From the NCBI RefSeq assembly GCF_004770905.1, contig NZ_RQHT01000012.1, forward strand, positions 186,001 through 250,000: DNA of 64,000 nucleotides, read 5' to 3'. A program made the translations under genes and the position numbers. Numbering within the stretch: the first letter of the stretch is position 1; each line of letters opens with the position of its first letter. This document shows positions 57,569 through 64,000 of the stretch, one piece after another. Source of the stretch: Leptospira bandrabouensis (GTDB lineage: Bacteria; Spirochaetota; Leptospiria; Leptospirales; Leptospiraceae). Below the pieces are notes generated by a model. It saw only the letters and a program-made list of their open reading frames with translations, made no database searches and was not told the DNA's origin.

Positions 57569-58933
57569 CTAAGACCATCCCTTCTTCCAGGAACCTAAAT
57601 AGTTTGTTCCATCGAAATACATTGTAAGAATTGATTTCTTGTTTGCCCCAAGATCAGGAGCTTCACCCGTTGGAATCTCTACATAAGATGGAAAACTTAT
57701 AGTTCTTCCTCCTGTCGAGTCCTGAAGGAAAACCATTAAATAAACATTTCCTTCTACTCCACCAGAGATTTCATCAAATGTTGTATTGCCTATAATGGTA
57801 GCTTTATACGTTCTATTAGAATTGAAACCCGCGAATAATTGAGAACCAGAAATATTCCCAGCGTTATGAATTGTATTATTCCATAGAGTTTTTTCCGAAT
57901 CACTAACAAAGCGGTGAGTTGAGTTCTGATCGATTTCGTTTCCAGGAATATTCCCAAGCCCACGTTTTGCATCTAAAGCGATTTGTAATCCAGTGATGTT
58001 AGCTATTGTGTGGCCATGTGGATCGGGTGGAAAAGTTGTTGGTTTATCAATAATATTAAACCAGGATTGGATAATGTCCATTGCTTCCATTTCGGAAAGT
58101 TTTATCCAAGTTGTCGAAGTTAGTTCATAAAGATAGAATGCGCCACCTGTTAGAACAGTTGGATCAGCCGTTGCATTTTTTACATACACAGGAAGATTTC
58201 CTGTTGGTGAAAGTGCGTTTCGTTCGGCTATCGTATTTACGATTTGTAAAGTAGGATTAAAAATAGGAATCTGTGAAGCTGGAATTTTACCAGAACCATC
58301 TAACGAAGCAACACCGTTTGTTGCTCCTTTTTGAGTTAAAGGTATTTTTGCATCTAACAAAATTTGAAGATTAGAAATATCATCGATAACGTGATTATGT
58401 AAAATCGGTTGGTATGCAGCCGGTTTGTTTCTGATCTCATCCCATAAAGGTCTGTTTTGCGTAATTATAGGAAAGGCTGGATTCGATTTATCAATAATAA
58501 TTCCAGTTACTAAAGAAGCAGTAATGTCAGAGATTTTCCCGTTTAAAACATTTGTAAAAAGTGCAAATTTCTGATTTAAACCGTCCACTTGATCCGTTGA
58601 GAATACTTCAATAAAATCACTTACATATTTTCTTGCACCATCCATGATATCTGAATTGTCAACAGGGTCATAAAGTAAGTTGTTTATTCTTTCATCTAAA
58701 AGGAATAGCTGCTCCTGAAGAAATTCATCTCCTTCCGAACGTGCTGAAATTTCATTTCCAAGAAGCGTTGAAAAGTCAGTAAGTGCATTTGCTAAGGATA
58801 GGTAGTCTGTTTCGTCTAGAATATATCCAGAAAAATCTCTACCAATTGGAGTTCCGTTTTTATCTGAAAAAACTAGATCTCCCCACTCAAAAACGTAAGG
58901 AATGCCTAGTCCTTCATATTCAAAGAATATCAT
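57569..58933 (-). CDS. Fibre/spike-like protein, 454 aa
   Basis: ATGA overlap with the gene above. The central part has fibre-type repeats: IDDISNLQILLDAK, IANITGLQIALDAK and TNGVASLDGSGKIPASQIP, a style common in phage tail fibres and receptor-binding spikes. The C-terminus (RTISFPSYVEIPTGEAPDLGANK) looks like a beta receptor-binding knob ending in Trp-rich GSWKKGWS. The N-terminal 110 residues have helices and may attach to the particle. Confidence 0.7.
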   Translation of the reverse strand: MIFFEYEGLGIPYVFEWGDLVFSDKNGTPIGRDFSGYILDETDYLSLANALTDFSTLLGNEISARSEGDEFLQEQLFLLDERINNLLYDPVDNSDIMDGARKYVSDFIEVFSTDQVDGLNQKFALFTNVLNGKISDITASLVTGIIIDKSNPAFPIITQNRPLWDEIRNKPAAYQPILHNHVIDDISNLQILLDAKIPLTQKGATNGVASLDGSGKIPASQIPIFNPTLQIVNTIAERNALSPTGNLPVYVKNATADPTVLTGGAFYLYELTSTTWIKLSEMEAMDIIQSWFNIIDKPTTFPPDPHGHTIANITGLQIALDAKRGLGNIPGNEIDQNSTHRFVSDSEKTLWNNTIHNAGNISGSQLFAGFNSNRTYKATIIGNTTFDEISGGVEGNVYLMVFLQDSTGGRTISFPSYVEIPTGEAPDLGANKKSILTMYFDGTNYLGSWKKGWS

Positions 58934-59589
58934 CTTGCATACTCCAACATGAAATTTATTCTTCCCGAAAGTGTGATTTCTGTTCTTTGCAAAAGGTCTA
59001 TGTATGGAACAAGATAGAGAAACTCAAAACCGTCTGTATTCTCTACTACAATGTCACTATTAGTGGAAAAGGTAGCCGATTGAATCTGATGAATACTTAC
59101 AAGGTTTCTCTTTTGATTATTGTCTAAAACAATCTTACTTGTTTTTGCTTCCAATCGATTGTTAATTGAATTTGTGGGGAAGTCTGCAAATTCAGGAATT
59201 GTATTATAACAAACTATAAATGGTTCTTGAGATTGAACTACTTCAGGTTTTATTATATTTGGAAATTCTTCACCTGGATTTAGAGTGATTGCATAGGCTC
59301 CTAAATTTGGATCCAAAAGCTTTTGAAATGAATCGTTGAAAACTTGTTCTATATTCTCATTCGCTAAGAACATAGCTAGTTGAACTCCTGTTCTAACTGC
59401 TAACTTAGAACGAAAGGTGCTCACCATGAAAATGGGATTACTTACTCTGACTGATTTTGCTTTTTCTACAGATACTTTTGTTATTGAAGAAAATTCTGTA
59501 TATCTAGGAAAATCATCGGGTGAAGGCAATTGGTCTTGCCTTCTGTAAGATTGACCGTAAACAAATTGATGTGAAACACTAGCTTGCAT
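58930..59589 (-). CDS. Beta-rich structural protein candidate, 219 aa
   Basis: Begins MQASVSHQFVYGQSYRRQDQ. Alternating hydrophobic strands, a helix VRTGVQLAMFLANENIEQ and a C-terminal strand pair (ISLSGRINFMLEYAR-like end). TAATG overlap with the duplicated-domain gene, ATGA overlap with the fibre gene. The beta-rich composition and position suggest a penton, vertex or base protein. No family recognised. Confidence 0.5.
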   Translation of the reverse strand: MQASVSHQFVYGQSYRRQDQLPSPDDFPRYTEFSSITKVSVEKAKSVRVSNPIFMVSTFRSKLAVRTGVQLAMFLANENIEQVFNDSFQKLLDPNLGAYAITLNPGEEFPNIIKPEVVQSQEPFIVCYNTIPEFADFPTNSINNRLEAKTSKIVLDNNQKRNLVSIHQIQSATFSTNSDIVVENTDGFEFLYLVPYIDLLQRTEITLSGRINFMLEYAR

Positions 59590-60401
59590 TAGATAGCCTC
59601 TACGATTAAAGCAATTCCTAATTCCAAAGCGTTCAATTGAGTTGTAGAGCTAGTAGTAACTTGAATCTCTAAACTATCGCTTGTTTCAAAAACAGGTTTT
59701 TTACCTGGTATAGGAAACATATCAAAAGCAGGGGATCCAAAAGGAGCACCGCCTACGGCAAATGACATTGGCCCTTCAATAATTCCGCCTGTTCTTTGTA
59801 AGTTTGATGAATAGATATCAAATTTTAACTTATCAAGGTTTTCTTTGTATCTCATTACCCATCCATGAATTTTCACGTCCGAACTAAAGTCGTTTGCAAG
59901 GAGGATTGCTTTCTTGTCGGTTTGATTTAATCCTACGCTATCGGAAATACCTGCTAGAATATAGAACGGGTTTTTCTTCTCTTGCTCTCCATCATCGTGA
60001 ACAATTTCCTCGACTAACAAAGAACAAGAAACATCGTCTTCCTCGATGGCCTGGCCTTTTGTTTGGATTTTTATCTCAATTTGCTCGTTTCCTTTAATGA
60101 TGGGTTTTCGACCTAGAAAAGGAAATATCCGAAAGCCTGGTGTATTAAATTGGGATCCAAGAACACCTAACGGCAAATATCCTTTGATTAAATTTTTGAT
60201 AGAAAATGATTCTATTTGGACTCCACAAGTTTCAAGTCCTGGTTTGTAACGAATTACAATACCGTGAACTCTTTTCCTTATGTTCTTTGCACTACTTAGA
60301 ACAATTGCCCTTTGGAAAGAATTTGAGTTTGCTGGAATCGCTTTCGATGTTCCAGACATAAAATTAAAATGATTTAGTGATTTTGAATTTGAGTCTTTCA
60401 T
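59589..60401 (-). CDS. Duplicated beta-rich protein, capsid-protein candidate
   Basis: 270 residues from ATG 60401 (ACGAGGATAT immediately upstream). Two copies of a roughly 105-residue domain, about 31-134 and 164-270. Shared landmarks: AIVLSSAKN versus AILLANDF; HGIVIRYKPGL versus HGWVMRYKENL; NTPGFRIFPFLGRKP versus GSPAFDMFPIPGKKP; SLLVEEI versus ALIVEAI. Both look all-beta. An internally duplicated beta-barrel recalls double-jelly-roll capsid proteins, but a fold assignment needs structure prediction. Confidence 0.65.
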   Translation of the reverse strand: MKDSNSKSLNHFNFMSGTSKAIPANSNSFQRAIVLSSAKNIRKRVHGIVIRYKPGLETCGVQIESFSIKNLIKGYLPLGVLGSQFNTPGFRIFPFLGRKPIIKGNEQIEIKIQTKGQAIEEDDVSCSLLVEEIVHDDGEQEKKNPFYILAGISDSVGLNQTDKKAILLANDFSSDVKIHGWVMRYKENLDKLKFDIYSSNLQRTGGIIEGPMSFAVGGAPFGSPAFDMFPIPGKKPVFETSDSLEIQVTTSSTTQLNALELGIALIVEAI

Positions 60402-60447
60402 ATATCCTCGTAAAAGGTGAGCCTTGTCTTGACTCACCTAAGTTAAG

Positions 60448-61095
60448 TTACTTGTTTTCTGATTTCTCTTCGATAACAAAGAGTCTTGCTACCAAGAAAG
60501 TGTTTGCAAGAGCAGCTCCTGCTTGGATTCCTCCCAAGAGTTCACCCTCAAATTTAAGGGTAAGTCCATCTTGAAGTTTTAAAGGTAAACGAATGATGTT
60601 TCTTTCGTTTTCAATAGAACCAGGAGGCGGAAGAACGGCTGCAGTTGTTACGTTTGCAGGTGTGATACCAGCTCCAACTCTCAAGTGATTTACTACTTGT
60701 GGAATTGGATCGTGAGCTTCTGCCAAGAAGAATGAACGAACTTCATCCTTGCCAAGAGTCACTTTCACTTTTGAAAGGTTGAGAACTTTGTTGAGTGCTT
60801 TCAGTGGAGCAAAATCAAAACTAGGACCAGCTAAATCAAAAGGCTCAAAGTTTTCACCCATTGAATAGAATTTGATTCCTAATGTGGATCCTTTGTTCCC
60901 ATCGAAAGGGTTTTTACCGCTCGTATTGTATAGAGCAAGTTCAGGATAGTTTTTACGGATTTCTTCACCGCCAAAAACGTTGAACTTTGAAGATGTCGCT
61001 TCCCATTTGAAAGCCGATTGTTTTGTATCAAACAGTTTTCCTTGTTCGATTACACTACGAACTTTGTCTGTGTTTTTTTTTTCTTGTGGATTCAT
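60448..61095 (-). CDS. Probable major virion protein, 215 aa
   Basis: Begins MNPQEKKNTDKVRSVIEQGK with AAGGTAACAA upstream. A helical N-terminus (VRSVIEQGKLFDTKQSAFKW) is followed by beta-type sequence with many Pro/Gly turns, an ITPANVTTAAVLPPPGSIENE loop and final strands (NTFLVARLFVIEE) resembling the end of the neighbouring duplicated protein. Stands first in a coupled structural block. May be a single-barrel capsid protein; unproven. Confidence 0.5.
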   Translation of the reverse strand: MNPQEKKNTDKVRSVIEQGKLFDTKQSAFKWEATSSKFNVFGGEEIRKNYPELALYNTSGKNPFDGNKGSTLGIKFYSMGENFEPFDLAGPSFDFAPLKALNKVLNLSKVKVTLGKDEVRSFFLAEAHDPIPQVVNHLRVGAGITPANVTTAAVLPPPGSIENERNIIRLPLKLQDGLTLKFEGELLGGIQAGAALANTFLVARLFVIEEKSENK

Positions 61096-61169
61096 TTTGT
61101 TACCTTACTAGGTTATTTGCAACCAACACCTAACACTTGAAGGGAACCGAACCGAAAGCGATTAAAGAT

Positions 61170-61712
61170 CTATATCATTGAGGAATAGATATCTTCATCT
61201 TGTCCAACGAAATAGATATCATCATCACCATCTACAGTTGATTCAGATACTGAATCTGTAATTGTAGGTTGTGAATGATTTTGATTTTCTATGACAAAAC
61301 CTGCATCGGTTAAAGCTTTGTTTGCAATTCGATGAGCTTCTGCACTTACCATTTGTTCTAGTTCACCAGAACCAACGACAACTGCATTGGAAGGAGAACT
61401 ATCACCAGCTAAAAGATTTTGAAGTGAAGGGGGTAGGTTTGCTTTTACCTTCTCAACGTTTGCAATTGCAATACCTGTTGCAACACCAGTTCCGACGATA
61501 ACGCCTGTTCGAATAGCACCATCTTTGATGTTTTTTCCCATCTTGACTGCACCAGCGAAAATTCCGCCAGATACCAAAGCTGGGGCCACACCAGGATATT
61601 TATCCTCACCCATTTTTCTTACAGCGTCGGCTTTGGCAATTGCTCTTGTAATCAAGAATGAGATAGTCCCTGAAGTTGCGAGTTTTACTGATTCAACTAC
61701 TTGTTTGCTCAT
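61170..61712 (-). CDS. Gly/Ala-rich membrane protein, 180 aa
   Basis: Glycine-rich hydrophobic stretches near residues 45-55 (APALVSGGIFAGAV) and 68-86 (TGVIVGTGVATGIAIAN), then a polar, acidic C-terminal half (STVDGDDDIYFVGQDEDIYS). Starts 1 nt after the upstream stop. A minor membrane-associated virion protein is a reasonable guess. No family recognised. Confidence 0.5.
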   Translation of the reverse strand: MSKQVVESVKLATSGTISFLITRAIAKADAVRKMGEDKYPGVAPALVSGGIFAGAVKMGKNIKDGAIRTGVIVGTGVATGIAIANVEKVKANLPPSLQNLLAGDSSPSNAVVVGSGELEQMVSAEAHRIANKALTDAGFVIENQNHSQPTITDSVSESTVDGDDDIYFVGQDEDIYSSMI

Positions 61713-61713
61713 C

Positions 61714-61911
61714 TTATTTTACTGCCTTGGCCTTGTTGCCTTTCTCGATCAAAGATTTGATACGATCGTTTTTCTTTTTCCATTCGGAGTATTTTTTATC
61801 ATAGTCCGATCGGAGTTCACTACACCGCTTTACCCATCGCTCAAGTGCTTCAGGATTATTCGATTTAGGTTTTTTGGGGAACTTTGGTGTTCTTGGTTTT
61901 CTAGCACTCAT
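61714..61911 (-). CDS. Basic helical protein, 65 aa
   Basis: Starts MSARKPRTPKFPKKPKSNNP, then helix EALERWVKRCSELRSDYDKKYSEWKKK. Very rich in Lys/Arg with Pro in the first 16 residues, suited to nucleic-acid binding or packaging. The ribosome site AAAGGACACAAGGA overlaps the ATG region. Fits tightly between two genes. Confidence 0.6.
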   Translation of the reverse strand: MSARKPRTPKFPKKPKSNNPEALERWVKRCSELRSDYDKKYSEWKKKNDRIKSLIEKGNKAKAVK

Positions 61912-61927
61912 TCCTTGTGTCCTTTGT

Positions 61928-63367
61928 TTAAGATTTTTTTAATAGCAAGACACCGACTAAAGCCAATGCACCTAATCCACCGAACATGATAAGGTTTTTG
62001 TTATCATCTGATTTGGCTGGTTGAGGAGGAGGAAGAGCCGGTAAAGATCTTGAAATTACATTTGTATTTTGACTTTGAACTTGCGGTTGTATCCGAGGAG
62101 GAGGTGTAGGAGCCTTTCTCACTGCTACAGGTTGGTTATTTTGCTTAGCCGCTGTCAGTTTATTAAGAGTTGCAAGTAACAAAGCTGAGTTATCAGGCTT
62201 CTTTGGTTTTTGCACTGCAGTTTGAATTGCAGGCATCATATTTTGCATCATTGGCATTGCAGCCGACATCATAGGAAGTGCAGCCGCCAAAGCTGGAAGA
62301 AAGCCTAACTCAGCGTTTTCCCCGTAGAGGTATTGTGAATCAGTATAAATTTGCTCATAGGATTGATTTGTAGAGCCGTAAGGAGTTCCATCCATGTTAA
62401 ACCATTCATTGGTCTGAGGATTGAGAAAACCCGTTCCATCGTTTAAATAATACATCCCATCGCTGGCAGTGTATCCTTGTTCGTCTTGGTATCCTGGAAC
62501 TGTAAAGTCCATTGGCTGTTCCTGCGTTTGCCCTGCATAAGGATCTTCTGCGTATGGATCTTGGGCATAAGGATCTTCCTCTTCCATTGCTTGTTGTTGT
62601 CCACCTGGCATCAAATTGGATACGACATTCATACCAGTGGAAACGATACTGCTTGCGAATTCACCAGCCTTTGAAACAGCTTCGCCAACTTTTTGAAAAT
62701 GAGTATCGACAGCTTGACCAATCTTACTTCCAACTTTGGAAATACTTTTACCAACATTTGAAATCCCTTTAGTGATTCCACTTGTGTTTAATTTTGGCAT
62801 ACTGATCTTAGGTAATTTTGGAATTGATATCTTTGGCATTGAAAACTTAGGCAGGCTAATTTTCGGAAAGCTCATCTTAGGCATACTGATCTTAGGAGCC
62901 TTAAAAGAAGGCATTTTAAGACCTTTAAAGAATCCGAGTTCATCAACACCGGAAAGCGTCACATAACGTCCGCTTTGGTCTGGCAAGGAATAACCTGCCA
63001 TTGATCCATCTAAATTGAAATGGTAGAAAATTTCAGGTTCGTCACCTGCAAGAGTTTGATTGCTGACACAAACAGAACATCCTAAAAGAAATCCATTTTT
63101 GTCTGAATGCCAAAGAACTCCATCCTCATCCATAAAGGATTCTTTAGCTTCGACGTATCCATTGTTTGAAGGTAGATACTGACGATATAGCGGAGAGTAT
63201 TCAAGCTGTTTGATAGAATCGCCATTAAGAGAAACTTTAAATTGTTTCCCTGTTTGGTTATCTCCAAATAGATAAACACCCTCCGCCTTATGTTCTTTGG
63301 TCTGAGGGATTAGAATCAAATCGCTTTCGGATCGATTCCCTTCAAGTGTCATTAGAGTTGGTTGCAT
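61928..63367 (-). CDS. Large virion-type protein with PK repeats and C-terminal membrane helix
   Basis: 479 residues. A beta-type N-terminal domain (1-145) precedes a pentapeptide repeat at 152-194 with the register K-Phi-S-Phi-P (KISMP, KMSFP, KISLP, KFSMP, KISIP). A Gly/Lys amphipathic segment (198-250), three DPYA copies (265-278), an Ala/Met-rich hydrophobic stretch (356-383) and a Pro-rich tail follow. It ends with a membrane helix at 459-476 (LIMFGGLGALALVGVLLL). ELGF occurs at 143 and 353. A penetration or membrane-bound vertex protein is an inference. Confidence 0.6.
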   Translation of the reverse strand: MQPTLMTLEGNRSESDLILIPQTKEHKAEGVYLFGDNQTGKQFKVSLNGDSIKQLEYSPLYRQYLPSNNGYVEAKESFMDEDGVLWHSDKNGFLLGCSVCVSNQTLAGDEPEIFYHFNLDGSMAGYSLPDQSGRYVTLSGVDELGFFKGLKMPSFKAPKISMPKMSFPKISLPKFSMPKISIPKLPKISMPKLNTSGITKGISNVGKSISKVGSKIGQAVDTHFQKVGEAVSKAGEFASSIVSTGMNVVSNLMPGGQQQAMEEEDPYAQDPYAEDPYAGQTQEQPMDFTVPGYQDEQGYTASDGMYYLNDGTGFLNPQTNEWFNMDGTPYGSTNQSYEQIYTDSQYLYGENAELGFLPALAAALPMMSAAMPMMQNMMPAIQTAVQKPKKPDNSALLLATLNKLTAAKQNNQPVAVRKAPTPPPRIQPQVQSQNTNVISRSLPALPPPQPAKSDDNKNLIMFGGLGALALVGVLLLKKS

Positions 63368-63472
63368 GACTTAACATACCTATAATCACCAACACAAATA
63401 GTACAAGGAATAAAAAACCTAACAGCAGCTATATATAATTTTGATAAAAATAATTATTTATATAATCTATGT
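63368..63472. other. Intergenic gap inside the morphogenesis operon
   Basis: 105 nt, strongly AT-rich. A small ATCTAT/ATAGAT inverted repeat overlaps the end of the transglutaminase-like gene. A minus-strand TTGTAC box 16 nt from TATAGG could be a weak internal promoter for the genes to the left. Nothing else is seen. Confidence 0.3.
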
Positions 63473-63988
63473 TTATAGATCGTTTTCGTAAAATATTTTT
63501 ATAAAGCCGGGTGTGAAAGGTGTTACTCCAAATACATTATAAGGGTATGTCGGATCAAAAGGAATCCAATTCGAATCTGCTTTATTTTTGAACTCTATGT
63601 ATATGTGATGAGGCCTATCTGTCTTGCCGACAACTAACACTCTATAATCAAACAACTCATCTCTTCCTAAAAGTTTTTGTGTATAGTTTCTTAGTTTGAA
63701 ATAGGCAAGAGAAAGAATGGTTCTATCATCGCAATCGAAAGGATGACCGCTACCAGCTAATAACAAGGATATCTTGGGCCTGTTTACGAATTCAATTCCA
63801 GGAGGATCCTTTACATATTCGCAATCTTGAACGTATTTGAAAAATTCAATCGGTTCAAATGATGCAATTGGTTTTCCGTTCTTGTTGAACTCTAATAGAT
63901 CTTTGAAATATTTATTCGAAAGCCTAAAGACTTCTTTAACAGTTTGAATGTAAGATTCTAGGGGTTTTTGTGTGAGTTTCATTTCCAT
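63473..63988 (-). CDS. Transglutaminase/papain-fold protein
   Basis: 171 residues. The catalytic triad pattern is visible: Cys86 in FDCDDRTILSLA, His127/128 in RPHHIYIEF, and Asp145 in IPFDPTYPY. Transglutaminase-like folds occur in phage proteins acting as proteases or peptidoglycan or protein cross-link enzymes. GGACTTAGGCA precedes the ATG at the window edge. A role in virion maturation or host-envelope entry is possible. Confidence 0.7.
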   Translation of the reverse strand: MEMKLTQKPLESYIQTVKEVFRLSNKYFKDLLEFNKNGKPIASFEPIEFFKYVQDCEYVKDPPGIEFVNRPKISLLLAGSGHPFDCDDRTILSLAYFKLRNYTQKLLGRDELFDYRVLVVGKTDRPHHIYIEFKNKADSNWIPFDPTYPYNVFGVTPFTPGFIKIFYENDL

Positions 63989-64000
63989 TGCCTAAGTCCA

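Larger units (their letters stand above)
50299..64000. mobile_element. Integrated phage-like element, left part (right end outside window)
   Basis: Begins immediately 3' of tRNA-Leu and continues past the window edge. Signs of a mobile element: abrupt switch to small AT-rich genes with almost no recognisable housekeeping function, RHH regulators, toxin-like genes, a long minus-strand operon with 1-4 nt overlaps, peptidoglycan-active enzymes and a fibre-like protein. No integrase, transposase, terminase, portal or tail gene is visible. The matching att repeat should lie to the right. Confidence 0.8.

Noticed and set aside
63368..63472. Promoter TTGTAC-N16-TATAGG before the repeat protein gene
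   Set aside because: Poor -10 match; mentioned only as a weak possibility, not claimed as a promoter.

Overview
The window reads as chromosome from a spirochaete of the genus Leptospira, probably the saprophytic clade. The supporting signals are a bactofilin/LysM-M23 envelope module, a hinge-poor short SMC, a spirochaetal Cys-rich exported protein, stand-alone cyclic-nucleotide and PilZ proteins, and frequent TTG/GTG starts. The genus call is recognition of gene families and style, not a database match. No rRNA, IS element or CRISPR array is visible.

Positions 1-28.5 kb form mostly plus-strand housekeeping clusters. They run ftsK (cut by the left edge)-lolA-rodZ-like-rimO-pgsA-trpD-yajC-(exported protein)-secD-secF-ribD-ribE, then a minus-strand STAS gene, ribBA, three minus-strand genes (pdxH, prepilin peptidase, aminotransferase), and a plus-strand run of AAA/VWA-like giant-smpB-der-plsY-hypothetical. 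A DUF115/Maf-like gene (minus) and smc (plus) follow. Many junctions overlap by 1-35 nt, so translation is probably coupled.

Positions 28.5-50.2 kb hold tRNA-Met, glnA, a SpoIIE-type phosphatase, a two-component system, class I aldolase and malQ. They continue with an Mpo1-like membrane protein, an AraC regulator, a minus-strand envelope cluster (PBP1A, bactofilin, LysM/M23 peptidase, DUF900-like lipoprotein hydrolase), lysA-ispD, a PilZ protein and two cyclic-nucleotide-binding proteins.

From tRNA-Leu(UAG) at 50.2 kb to the right edge the content changes completely. Genes become small, AT-rich, mostly unrecognisable and almost all on the minus strand, packed with 1-4 nt overlaps. I read this as the left part of an integrated element, most likely a prophage using the tRNA-Leu 3' end as attachment site. 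Next to the tRNA lie a ribbon-helix-helix gene, a toxin-antitoxin-like pair with an unusually long putative antitoxin, and a second reversed-order candidate pair. A control region around 54 kb drives a probably leaderless small regulator one way and a coiled-coil gene set the other. From 64.0 down to 54.6 kb runs a long morphogenesis-type operon: a transglutaminase-like protein, a PK-repeat protein with a C-terminal membrane anchor, small membrane proteins, three beta-rich proteins (one with a clear internal duplication), a fibre-like protein, an L,D-transpeptidase-like enzyme, a peptidoglycan-binding membrane protein and a lipoprotein-like coiled coil. No portal, terminase, tail tube, sheath or tape-measure gene is present in the visible part. 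Together with the many single-membrane-span proteins and the duplicated beta-rich candidate capsid protein, this suggests a tailless, possibly membrane-containing phage. That is inference: the packaging, replication and integrase genes would lie beyond the right edge.
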